NCBI GenBank assembly: GCA_030512295.1
Contig: JAULSR010000007.1
Span: 496,001-560,000, forward strand
Source: Bombardia bombarda
Lineage: Eukaryota; Ascomycota; Sordariomycetes; Sordariales; Lasiosphaeriaceae
DNA: 64,000 nt
Reading direction: 5' to 3'
Part shown: in pieces, positions 55,701-64,000 of the stretch
How the letters are laid out: every line of letters starts with the position of its first letter
How positions within the stretch are numbered: position 1 is the stretch's first letter
Made by a program: the position numbers and the translations under genes
Notes under the pieces: generated by a model
Database searches by the model: none
What the model was told of the DNA's origin: nothing
The model's input: the letters and a program-made list of their open reading frames with translations, nothing else

Positions 55701-57102
55701 GAAGCAAGAAGCAGTAGATGCTGCAGCGAGTCCTCGTCATGTACCAAAGCTTCGCTCAGTCGGCTCATATGCCTGTGCTTCTTCTCTAGACCCCGGGGAA
55801 CAAAGGTGAAGTCGATAACCTCAAATGAATCGTTGGGTAAACGGGCGGATGCTGGGTTCGCCGCCTGTACTGCCTCAACAAGCTGGTCGCGGATGTCAAC
55901 ATCAGCCAGGAGTTCGTGGTGGCCGCCCCGGTGTACCCTCCACGCATGCACCTTTCCTTTGGTGGTAGCTGCGACGATCACCCGCTCTCCGACTTTTACG
56001 CCGTGGCCAGCTCGTACTGCGGCAATATCTCCTCGGAGAGTAGATGCGCTCAGGGCATGCCGGATGCTGCCAAAGAACCCCCCAGCAGCACTGCTCATGC
56101 CGTTACGGAGAAACTGCACCGAAATACCAGGCCTTCCATAGCTATCCCTGACGTTCATGTATGCTAACCGCCCGCTGCTAAAGAGGAGAACGAAGCCGGC
56201 AGATTCGGCGTTAACGATGTGGACGACATGTTCTCCGGAAAACATTCCCGAAATCGAATCCTCCACTCCAGTCCGCTGTTGGCGGAGAAAGTCGAGGGTG
56301 GCGGCGCTGGAGATGGATTCCCAGTAGGCGATCTTGCCGCTTACGGGCATCACAATGACTAGGCCCGGTTCGTCGGAGGAAGCTGAGGGGCTGACCAAGG
56401 CACCGAGTGGAAGGGGATCCGAGGCATGTTTGGAGGGGTACGGCAGGGCAAAGGTGAATGTCTCGGGGGACGAGTTTGTTGATGTATAGGACCAGACGAA
56501 GGCATGGGTGGGGGTGAGGTCCAGGGCGTAGCCATTTGACGAGTAGATGGCGCCGTGCTGTTGATCTTTCGAGTCATTAGTGATCCTTAGCCATTGAATT
56601 TGGCCACCCAGGGAGTTTGGTCGATTCTCACTTTGCGCGTCTGCACGAAGTCTGTCCGGTAACGCTGGTAGCTTGCTGACGGTGTATGCATTATTTGATG
56701 TCTGGGGAGGGGACACACGGTCAGCCTGATGCGCCACGTAATGAAGGAGGAAAGGAATGGGAGAATGTGCAAACAAACCAGAACGATGCTCCCGTCGCCT
56801 TTGCTGACCCTCTCGCCAGCCTTTGGTTTTTTGGAGCGCACGCTGAGGTCCTTGCGCGGAGGGACGACATTCTCGACTCCGTCGCGCTTGGTGCTGAGCA
56901 GGCTGACGGCATCGGATTTGACCTCGAACATTTCGGGGGGCGCCTCGGGATTGACAAAGGTACTTTCGGCCAAGGGCACGCGCTGACGCTTAGCCTTGGG
57001 CTGCTGCACTGAGGCATCGGCGCTGAGAGGTCGCTGGCGACGGCGATTGCTTCGCGTGCCCTTGGCAGGACCGCCTTCCTGCTGCAGGGCGGGCGAGAAC
57101 AT
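52731..57102 (-). CDS. nup133: Nucleoporin Nup133 (Nup84/Y-complex subunit)
   Basis: Three exons (57102..56779, 56701..53164, 53098..52731) give 1409 residues. The first exon encodes a basic, probably disordered tail (GTRSNRRRQRPLS, KAKRQRVPLAEST). Exon 2 carries the N-terminal beta-propeller (YTVSKLPALPDRLRADAQSE, FVWSYTSTNSSPETFTFALP, SGKIAYWESISSAATLDFLR, ERVIVAATTKGKVHAWRVHR) and a long alpha-helical solenoid. Exon 3 gives the end (DESFNPYVKPSDTLGVFTET through YDRRKMVKSKKEKLRAMM) and KTGGLFG. This is the Nup133 layout: a scaffold protein of the Y-shaped complex that forms the outer rings of the nuclear pore. Intron 2 splits a Gln codon. Domain limits are approximate. Confidence 0.94.
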
Positions 57103-58201
57103 TTTTGCGGTGGAGAGCTTGCTGCCGGTTGTGTCGCTTGTGATCTCGCGCTCCTAGGGCGGTGCGCGGCAGGTGGTGGAGTGCGTGCGACGGAGCGAGG
57201 GCGCGATGATGGAAAAAGACCCTGGAGCAGAGGTTTGGTTGTTGAGGTTGATGAAGCGTCGAGTGTCGGGTGCAAAATGTCGGTCGCGATTGATCGATCG
57301 GTCGGTCGGTCAAAACATGGCAGCACGGCCGGCGTGGTGGATGGAATGGATTGGAAGAATGCAGGTCTGCAGCAGGGATGAGATTGACGGCGATGGACAG
57401 AGTGCCCTCGCTAGTGGTGTAGACTGTAGCTAGGTGAGGTGAGGTGGGCAGGAGCATGAGTGACGAAGCCGTCGTTTATTGGACCTTGTTGACTTTTGGG
57501 TAATAATCCTCGAGACCCTACTGGTCGGCGCTGGCCTTCAATGGAGCCCAGCTGCACGACTGCAGCGGTGCCAGCCAGCGATTTCCAAACGCTAAGCCCC
57601 GATTAAGCTTGGCGCCCCACACGACCTGAAGCCGCATGGCATTCGGCAGCAGCGAGGCAGTCGCAAAACAAGCAAAGCAGACACAAGCTGTCCAATCACA
57701 CGGTATTACACTCAGCCAACCACGACACCTCATGGAGGTTTCTGGAAACCCAAAAAAAAAAAGATATGGCAGGTTCGTGGCACTCACTCACTTCACGAAT
57801 GGCATCTGGATGTTTACCACTGGGCATATGCCACTCAAGACAGAGATCACATATTTTTTATTTTACATATTCAAAATGTCATAATTTTCTTTCTCCCGTG
57901 CTTGCTTTTTGATGCACTAGTTCAATTGTCTCTAAGCGTCAAGCTAGGACCTGCCCGGTCTATTATCGAGCCGCGAGTTTAATGACGGGATTGACCGACA
58001 TAATTTTGGTGACATCATTTGCTCTTTCAACCTCTTGCCATTGCCCGCGGACAGACAGACAGCAACATCACGAATTTGCCCACTTGAAGTCGGCAAGACA
58101 AATTTCTTTCATCGCAACATGTCTTGAATTATAGTATCGCATTTTCTTTATCTCTTCATACTTATCAATCCACATCCACAAACACCCCTCCAGGGCGGGC
58201 C
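57103..58201. other. Divergent intergenic region between nup133 and afg1
   Basis: 1.1 kb with no gene. It has a GATCGATCGGTCGGTCGG stretch at about 57289-57309, an A11 run at 57750, and AT-rich sequence at 57840-57890. It contains both promoters. Confidence 0.55.
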
Positions 58202-60214
58202 ATGGGCCGGTTCGCGACGGTGACCTCGGTCGCCATCACAGATCCTCTGGTCAAGTATACTTCCCTGGTCGCGACGGGCGTGTATAGCCCAGATATCGCG
58301 CAGCATCGTCTCGCACACCATCTTCAGAAATTGTACCTGAGCTTGAAGGACTATACGCCGGCGCAGGAGTACCGGGCAAGGCTTCGAAAGGTCACAGAGC
58401 TGCTGGACTCGGCAAAAGCAGCAGACGGCGAAAAGAATGTGCTTGCCTCCCCCAGCCATCCCATACGGCGGAACCCCCTCTTTGCGCGCTTCTTTCGCTC
58501 GTCCGAGGGGAGGGACGCGCTTGCCCTGACCAGGGTGATGACGAGCCACCAGGCTGCCCTTCATGTCGACTCGCCCAAGGGACTCTTTCTCTCGGGCGAG
58601 GTGGGCACGGGCAAGTCCATGTTACTGGATCTCCTCGCCGATGGCCTTCCCACCCAACGGAAGAAGCGGTGGCATTTCAACAACTTTATGCTCCACACCT
58701 TCTCGAGGCTGGAGCAGTTCCGCAAGTCTCGTCCCCAAGCGACTGGCGGCGCTGACTCGGAGCCCGATTATTCGTTGCTATGGATGGCCAAGGACATGGT
58801 TGAGAAGACTCCTATCCTATTCCTCGATGAGTTCCAGCTTCCTGACAGGGCGGCAAGCAAGATTATGAACAACTTGTTGATTGCATTCTTTCAGCTTGGC
58901 GGCGTGCTTATCGCGTCGTCCAACAGAATGCCCGAGGGGCTTGAAAAAGCGACTGGGCTTCACTACACTCCACCATCTGCAGGCGGTCTCGTAAGACAGG
59001 CCTCGGGGCTTGGGAAGCGCCAACCTGTTGGAGAGCTTTATGGTCAAACCAGTGACTTTTCCGCCTTCTTGGATGTTTTGAAAGCGAGATGTGATTTCTG
59101 GCATATGGAGGGCGCTCAAGACTGGCGAAGGAGGGAGAGCCATGGCAGCTCAGTAACTGTTACGAGCGATTCACCTTCATCTACCCAGTCTTTGTTACAA
59201 GTGCCTTGGCCGGAATCGCGGGTGTCTGACCTTGAGCCTGATGCAGACTCTCTACTAATACCGGGCCGAGGTAGTATTCAGCAAAGCTCTGAAAGACCCG
59301 TCATGTATTTCCTGCCGTCGGACAGCGATGAGAAATGGACCGAGGTCGTTCAGAAGGTCGCTGACATCGCCAATGATGACCCCAAGCCTTGGAAGCCATC
59401 TGCCTTGATAGTTTACGGGAGGAAGGTTATTGTCCCGAGACAGCACGACGGCTTCGCGTACTGGAACTTTAGCGAGCTCGTGAGCGGCTTCGGGCCGGCC
59501 GACTACATCACGCTGGCGTCAAGCTACCACACATTCTTCATCGACCAGGTCCCCCTCCTGACAATGTCAATGAAGAACGAGGCACGAAGGTTCATCACTC
59601 TCTTGGATGCTCTGTACGAGTCACGCTGCAAGTTGATCATCCGGGCCGAGGCTGGCCCTGACGGCCTGTTCTTCCCCGAGACTAGAAAACGGCCGACATC
59701 TTCGGCCGATGATGCAAAAGAAGCTGCTACTGCACCGAGGCCAGACGAAAGCGGCGACGACGCGACCTATTCTGAGACCATCGCTGAGGTCTTCCAGGAC
59801 CAAATGTCGCCGTTTCGACCCAATATCTCGAGCTATTCCGACTCCCCAAACGCCAAATATAACCCTGACCAAGACTCAGATTTCGGGCTGGATCCTGGTA
59901 ATACCGACAAAAGGGTTGATTTCAGAGAAACGGGCGCGTTCACGGGTGAGGACGAGCGGTTTGCGTATAAGCGGGCGACCAGCCGGCTGTGGGAGCTGTG
60001 TGGCTCTCAGTGGCACTCACGTACGAGTGATTGGTGGCAGCCTCTGCCGGTTGAGGCCAGACACTGGGAGGGTGTCGAGCCATCCAAGCCGCTCTCCTTG
60101 GATCGGAGAGTTGGTTCCAAGAGTGAAATCAGAATGGGATCTTCGACAGAACTTGCGGAGCCAGCGGGATTAGAGAGGTTTAGGATTGCTCTTTTGAAGA
60201 AGAATGAGGGCTGA
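58202..60214 (+). CDS. afg1: AFG1-type mitochondrial AAA-like ATPase
   Basis: A single exon of 670 residues starting at the first ATG of the frame (MGRFATVTSVAITDPLVKYT). The AFG1/LACE1 signature is clear: YTSLVATGVYSPDIAQHRLA, GLFLSGEVGTGKSMLLDLLA with the Walker A at about 133-140, KRWHFNNFMLHTFSRLEQFR, and TPILFLDEFQLPDRAASKIM with the Walker B near 205. Later come GVLIASSNRMPEGLEKATGL, RKVIVPRQHDGFAYWNFSEL and ARRFITLLDALYESRCKLII. AFG1 is an inner-membrane-associated ATPase that helps degrade unassembled mitochondrial proteins. The protein is longer than the yeast one, with inserts between Walker B and the C-terminal domain. The N-terminus is not a textbook presequence, so import is inferred from family. 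Confidence 0.94.
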   Translation: MGRFATVTSVAITDPLVKYTSLVATGVYSPDIAQHRLAHHLQKLYLSLKDYTPAQEYRARLRKVTELLDSAKAADGEKNVLASPSHPIRRNPLFARFFRSSEGRDALALTRVMTSHQAALHVDSPKGLFLSGEVGTGKSMLLDLLADGLPTQRKKRWHFNNFMLHTFSRLEQFRKSRPQATGGADSEPDYSLLWMAKDMVEKTPILFLDEFQLPDRAASKIMNNLLIAFFQLGGVLIASSNRMPEGLEKATGLHYTPPSAGGLVRQASGLGKRQPVGELYGQTSDFSAFLDVLKARCDFWHMEGAQDWRRRESHGSSVTVTSDSPSSTQSLLQVPWPESRVSDLEPDADSLLIPGRGSIQQSSERPVMYFLPSDSDEKWTEVVQKVADIANDDPKPWKPSALIVYGRKVIVPRQHDGFAYWNFSELVSGFGPADYITLASSYHTFFIDQVPLLTMSMKNEARRFITLLDALYESRCKLIIRAEAGPDGLFFPETRKRPTSSADDAKEAATAPRPDESGDDATYSETIAEVFQDQMSPFRPNISSYSDSPNAKYNPDQDSDFGLDPGNTDKRVDFRETGAFTGEDERFAYKRATSRLWELCGSQWHSRTSDWWQPLPVEARHWEGVEPSKPLSLDRRVGSKSEIRMGSSTELAEPAGLERFRIALLKKNEG

Positions 60215-61409
60215 TGATCAGTACATTCAACACTTTACATTAAGGGCGATATGATGGTACGATTGGCGTTTCTCTTGGTAATCGACTGACTGAGTGTTTT
60301 CCCGGCTGGAATTTGTGGTGGCGACGCCAGAATTTCGTATGCTTTTGGGAATACAAGTTATCATGTGAAGACAGCTGGAGATGGAGAGTCTCGGATCTCG
60401 CTCGTCCCTTGCGGTGGCTGCATGAGATCAAGGGGGCTTCTTGTGGGGGGCATTGATTGGTGGTCAAACTGTGGAGAAACGGCTAGACACCCAGACGCGA
60501 AGGAGCGTTTCCCGTCCCGAGTGCTCCGATATCCAACGTTGCCGGTTACAGGGGTCCAACGTTTTATTTCATGGGGAAGTGTGCCCCGTGGAGTATGTAT
60601 GTACAGTATGTATGTACGGGACAACTACCGATCCTTATTGACCGGTCCATATACACTAGGGTTGCGCAAACAGAACCAGCCATGATGTGCCTACATGTAT
60701 AATTACGTACGATTGGCCTTGTTGGGAACGCAAGCAATTCAGAATGATCAATTGCCGATTTTGCCGAGAGTTCTTTAAACTTGGGTACCTTGATCTTGTC
60801 GGGGTGGCGATGGACGCATGTACATGTACTGTTATTGATGGCCCCTCTTTTTTGGCGGTGGCCTTCCCAAGGAAGAAGTGAGCCAAACTGGAAGCAGGAC
60901 AAAGCGTAAGGACGCTTCTCCTCCGGAACCAGTGTCGCCGGAACCTGGGACTTCTTCTTCCATCCATTTCCCACCCCTTGTCGTGCATCGACGCAACGCG
61001 CCCCGCTTCAGTGATTCTCCAGTCTTTTTTCGTTCCTTGCCTACCCCATATTACCTACCATGTTGTCGTTTCCCGGGCAGGGCTGCCGATGACATGTGGT
61101 GGTGGTGGTGGTGGTGGTGGTGGTGGTAGTAGTGGTGTAGTGTGGTGTGGTGTGGTGGTGAAGGAGGAGGAGCTCCAATCTCTTCGTGGTTGAAGTTTCG
61201 ACTTTTATTCTACATACTATACACCTGTCTCTCTCTCGTCTTTCTCTCTTATTCTTGGCTGCCAATGTTTAGTTTCGCATTATTGATATTCCAATACTAC
61301 CGCCCTTCCTATCCCAAGCCAGTGTAGATGCGCCCCAACTGCCGCTCGACCCTTGAGTGAACGAGGTGACTGAGTGAGTGTGAGCGTGAGTGTCGGGCCA
61401 ACAACCGCC
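60215..61409. other. Intergenic region upstream of the GT90 gene
   Basis: About 1.2 kb with no gene. It has a 13-bp direct repeat (GTATGTATGTACR) at 60593-60618 and a GGT array at 61098-61127. Confidence 0.55.
61098..61127. repeat. (GGT)10 microsatellite
   Basis: Ten uninterrupted GGT units, continued by degenerate GTAGTAGTGG, about 280 bp before the GT90 start. Confidence 0.93.
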
Positions 61410-63197
61410 ATGGGCGATATAGTAGCTCGCGTCAAGAAGGCACGGACGCGACAGAGCCGTCAGATTCGACAGACGACCTTGGTGTTGGGGGTCTGCCTCG
61501 TGGTCTACTGCCTTTTCTTTGTCTGGATCACACCCACTGCCCACGGCAACGACCATTATACGGATAATGATGTTGTTTCCTCTTCCCCAAACCCATCTCG
61601 ACCAGAATATTTTTTGAGATATACATCCTCGGACACGACGCTCAACAACCTATCCCTGACCGAGGAGCAATGCAACGCCGTCTTTCCGGGTCTCACCAAG
61701 GATATTGACGATGTCGTCGCCCAAGGGCCCTTCATCGTGAAGCAGATGGGCGACTTTGGGCCGCTGCAGGGGAGGATCAAGGATGGGAAGGTGTGTAAGA
61801 AAGCATACAAGGCAGACTTGGTGCTGCTCCGGAACTAAAGCGGGCTTGATACATCCCAGATATACATCATTCACGCCCAACGCAAGGCCGACCTCTCCAA
61901 GGAGATGGTAAATGTAAGTACCAATCCCCTACCAGTCCCAACACCAAGAACAAACCCCCTAATCTCCTTCATCATTTCTCAAAACCCCCAGTCCCGTACA
62001 GCAGCCCTCCACCAGCTCCACCGCGCCCTCCTCACCGCGCCGGCCCCCCTCCCCGACACCATCTTCTCCCTCAACTTCCAGGACCAGCCCTTCGGGACCG
62101 CCTTCACCTACTCCCGGGCCGCCGACCCGGCCTTGCGCTCAAAGGCTCCCGACGCGCGCAGTTTCCTCATGCCGCACTTCTCCTTCTGGGCCTGGAACCT
62201 GCCCTTCGTTGGGTCCATGTGGCGCGCCGCCGACGCCATCGCCGCCCTCGAATCCGCCAACTACAACACCCCCGAAAAGTGGCAGAGCGGCAAGATCGCC
62301 AAGGCGGTATGGCGTGGAACGGCCTGGTTTAACAGCGTGAACAGCCCGCAATTGCGGCAGAAGCTGTTGGCAACTGCGCGGGGCAAGCCTTGGGCGGACG
62401 TGCAGGCGCTGGACTGGGCAACAGGCGGCGGCGGCAGCAACAAGAACGCGAGCAACGCGCTCAAGATTGAGGACTTTTGCAGGTACAAATACGTGGTGCA
62501 CACCGAGGGCATCACCTACAGTGGACGGTTCCAGTTCCTGCAGATGTGCGCGAGCGTGGTGCTCACCCCGCCCATCCAGTGGATGCAGCACACGACGCAT
62601 CTGATCAAGCCACTCTTTTCGAGCAGTTTGGACTTGACAAGTCTCTCATCATCATCAACACGAGATAAGCGTAGCTTGAATAATGACGAAGACGACCCGC
62701 GTCCGCAGTCCCAAAGTCTGGAGGCGAAGACTAGCTCGCCGCACGCCAAGAGAGCGGCAGGAGGGAAGAGTGGATCACATTCACGACCCGTCCTCGCTTC
62801 CTCTTCCTCTTCCTCTTCCTCCTCGTCCTCCCCTTCCGGACCAGGTAAGCCGAACCGGCCATGGACACCTTCAGAGCGGGTCCGCAAGGCCTGGCCCGTG
62901 CAGTACGCACCCTCCCAGGCCAACATCGTCTTCGTCGCCCCCGACTGGTCCGACCTCGAGGACACGGTCGCCTGGCTCGAGGCCCACCCGCAGGTCGCTG
63001 AGGGCATCGCCCGCCGCCAGAGGGAGCTGTTTGTGGGAGGCGGGTACTTCAGCCCGGCAGCCGAGACGTGCTACTGGCGCGCCTTGCTGTGCGGGTGGGC
63101 GAGCATGGCCAGGCCTGAGGGAGGGGACTGGGTGGATGGCAAGGATGGTGAATTGGGCGTGCCGTTTGAGACGTTTAGTTTGAGTAATGGTGATTGA
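61410..63197 (+). CDS. CAP10-like glycosyltransferase (family GT90)
   Basis: Three exons (61410..61790, 61860..61913, 61992..63197), all phase 0, give 546 residues. It is a type II Golgi-like membrane protein: basic cytoplasmic start (RVKKARTRQSRQIRQ), one anchor (LVLGVCLVVYCLFFVWI), then a lumenal stem and catalytic domain. GT90/CAP10 hallmarks are HFSFWAWNLPFVGSMWRAAD, KIAKAVWRGTAWFNS, and the C-terminal core KYVVHTEGITYSGRFQFLQM followed by CASVVLTPPIQW. In Cryptococcus, CAP10 relatives act in capsule and xylosyl transfer; the sugar and acceptor here are unknown. A Ser-rich low-complexity insert (TCC/TCT codons at 62790-62830) breaks the C-terminal part. Exon 2 is only 54 nt. Confidence 0.88.
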
Positions 63198-63558
63198 TGT
63201 TGATGGTAGGGGATTTGTCAAGTATATATGTCACTTCGTAGCTTGGCGTTTGGGTCGGTTATCTTTGTTGTTTGGCTGGTATGGTATGATATGATATGGG
63301 TATGTCATTGATCCTCGTTGATTCGTTTCTGGTATATTCAGAGATACACCGATGTCCTGAGCAGTGTAGGGTCTGTGTCTTGATTGGCGGAGCACGAGAC
63401 TGAGAGTGTGTGGTGCCGTATGATGTTGGAAGATGGCTGGCATCTGGGGACTATCCTGGCCTTACTCATGCCCTTTCTCAACCCTCCTTCATATCGAAGG
63501 ATCGAAACACCAAGACGCCAGAAGCCTATTACCACCGAAACAGCTGCACCCATTAGAA
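63198..63558. other. Convergent 3' region of GT90 and TRAPP genes
   Basis: About 360 bp between stop codons; GGTATGATATG-type repeats near 63279-63300, nothing else seen. Confidence 0.6.
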
Positions 63559-64000
63559 CTAGAGGTTCGTCACGCCAGGGGTCCAGTTCTCCCCTATCCT
63601 CCTCATGTCATCGGCGAACTTCTTGCCAGTGATCTTCTTGCCGCCTCGCCCAGCAGGAGGCGAGTGCTCATCGGGATCGAAGAAGGGGTTCTGCAGCAAC
63701 TTGATGTATGCCGTCTGAATCGCCTTGAAAACCTGTTGTTCCAACACATGTCAATCAGCTACAATCCACCACAAACGACGAAAGAGCAACTCACAGGCTT
63801 CATCTCTCCTTCCCGCAGCCCGACCGCTGCAGCATTCAACCTCTTCTCCCTCTCTCTGCTGCTGCCGCCGCTCTCGGCCGCGAGAGCTGCTGCCCCGTGA
63901 TCGATCCTGCGGCCCCGCATGTCCACCACGACAACAAACTTGGCCCCTGTGTTGGTCTCGAAGCCGTAGGCGGCCAGCCGCTCGTCCACGGCGTGTAACA
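63559..64000 (-). CDS. tca17: TRAPP complex subunit, TRAPPC2L/Tca17-like (partial, cut by window edge)
   Basis: Two exons are visible (64000..63795, open at the right edge, and 63732..63559), joined in phase by a GTGAGT...ACAACAG intron. The readable part starts LHAVDERLAAYGFETNTGAK, then FVVVVDMRGRRID, LREGEMKPVFKAIQTAYIKL, LQNPFFDPDEH and a short tail ending GVTNL. This matches the second half of a longin-fold sedlin-type subunit, especially TRAPPC2L (aligned ideas: GYVTNSKVKFVMVVD and NPFYNP). TRAPP complexes are Rab exchange factors that tether vesicles at the Golgi. The N-terminal half is outside the window, so the assignment between TRAPPC2L and other sedlin-like subunits is not final. 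A charged insert lies between strand and helix. Confidence 0.75.

Overview
The window is nuclear DNA of a filamentous ascomycete fungus, most probably a Sordariomycete (Pezizomycotina). The evidence is short (about 45-120 nt) GT-AG introns with CTAAC-type branch sites, intron-poor GC-rich coding sequence, gene spacing of 0.1-4.5 kb, no operons, and orthologues of well-known fungal housekeeping proteins. Species assignment is not possible from the sequence alone.

Layout, left to right. 1-2.1 kb: the N-terminal part of the AP-3 adaptor mu subunit (-), cut by the left edge, divergent from a small two-exon mitochondrial membrane protein of the DMO2/DMAC1 type. 4.0-5.8 kb: an MFS sugar transporter. 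6.8-8.5 kb: choline-phosphate cytidylyltransferase. 10.1-11.1 kb: an F-box protein. 13.9-16.4 kb: a Tctex-type dynein light chain (-) divergent from VTC1 (+). 17.3-18.1 kb: an Alba-like protein. 21.7-23.7 kb: an AHC1-like zinc-finger protein. 25.1-28.5 kb: a nitronate monooxygenase convergent with a membrane-anchored amidohydrolase. 29.6-32.5 kb: the NEDD4-family ubiquitin ligase Rsp5/HulA. 34.9-35.7 kb: nuclear poly(A)-binding protein Pab2. 37-38 kb: an unrecognised protein gene with apparent coding disruptions. 38.8-44.5 kb: Aip1 (+), Swc4 (-) and an Erp1-type p24 cargo receptor (+). 46.8-48.3 kb: a Yck-type casein kinase I with an apparent frameshift near its lipid-anchor tail. 52.7-57.1 kb: Nup133. 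58.2-60.2 kb: AFG1-type ATPase. 61.4-63.2 kb: a CAP10/GT90 glycosyltransferase. 63.6-64 kb: a TRAPPC2L-like subunit cut by the right edge.

How the genes relate: they do not form one pathway. Several serve membrane traffic (AP-3, p24, TRAPP, Rsp5 and, by family role, Yck), others nuclear processes (Nup133, Swc4, Ahc1, Pab2), phospholipid and polyphosphate metabolism (PCT1, VTC1), cytoskeleton (Aip1, dynein light chain) and mitochondria (AFG1, DMO2-like). I see no secondary-metabolite cluster, CRISPR array, rRNA or convincing tRNA, and no complete transposon; at most there are faint LTR-like traces near 9.5-9.8 kb and 13.0 kb.

I did not find a clearly new biological system. The observations most worth a second look are: the Rsp5 gene, whose catalytic-cysteine codon is split by its last intron and whose C2 region contains a stop-free in-frame intron; two genes with apparent single-base frame breaks (casein kinase I and the 37-kb gene); a pair of CACGTG sites upstream of VTC1; and a recurrent CTAAGGTA motif in non-coding DNA.
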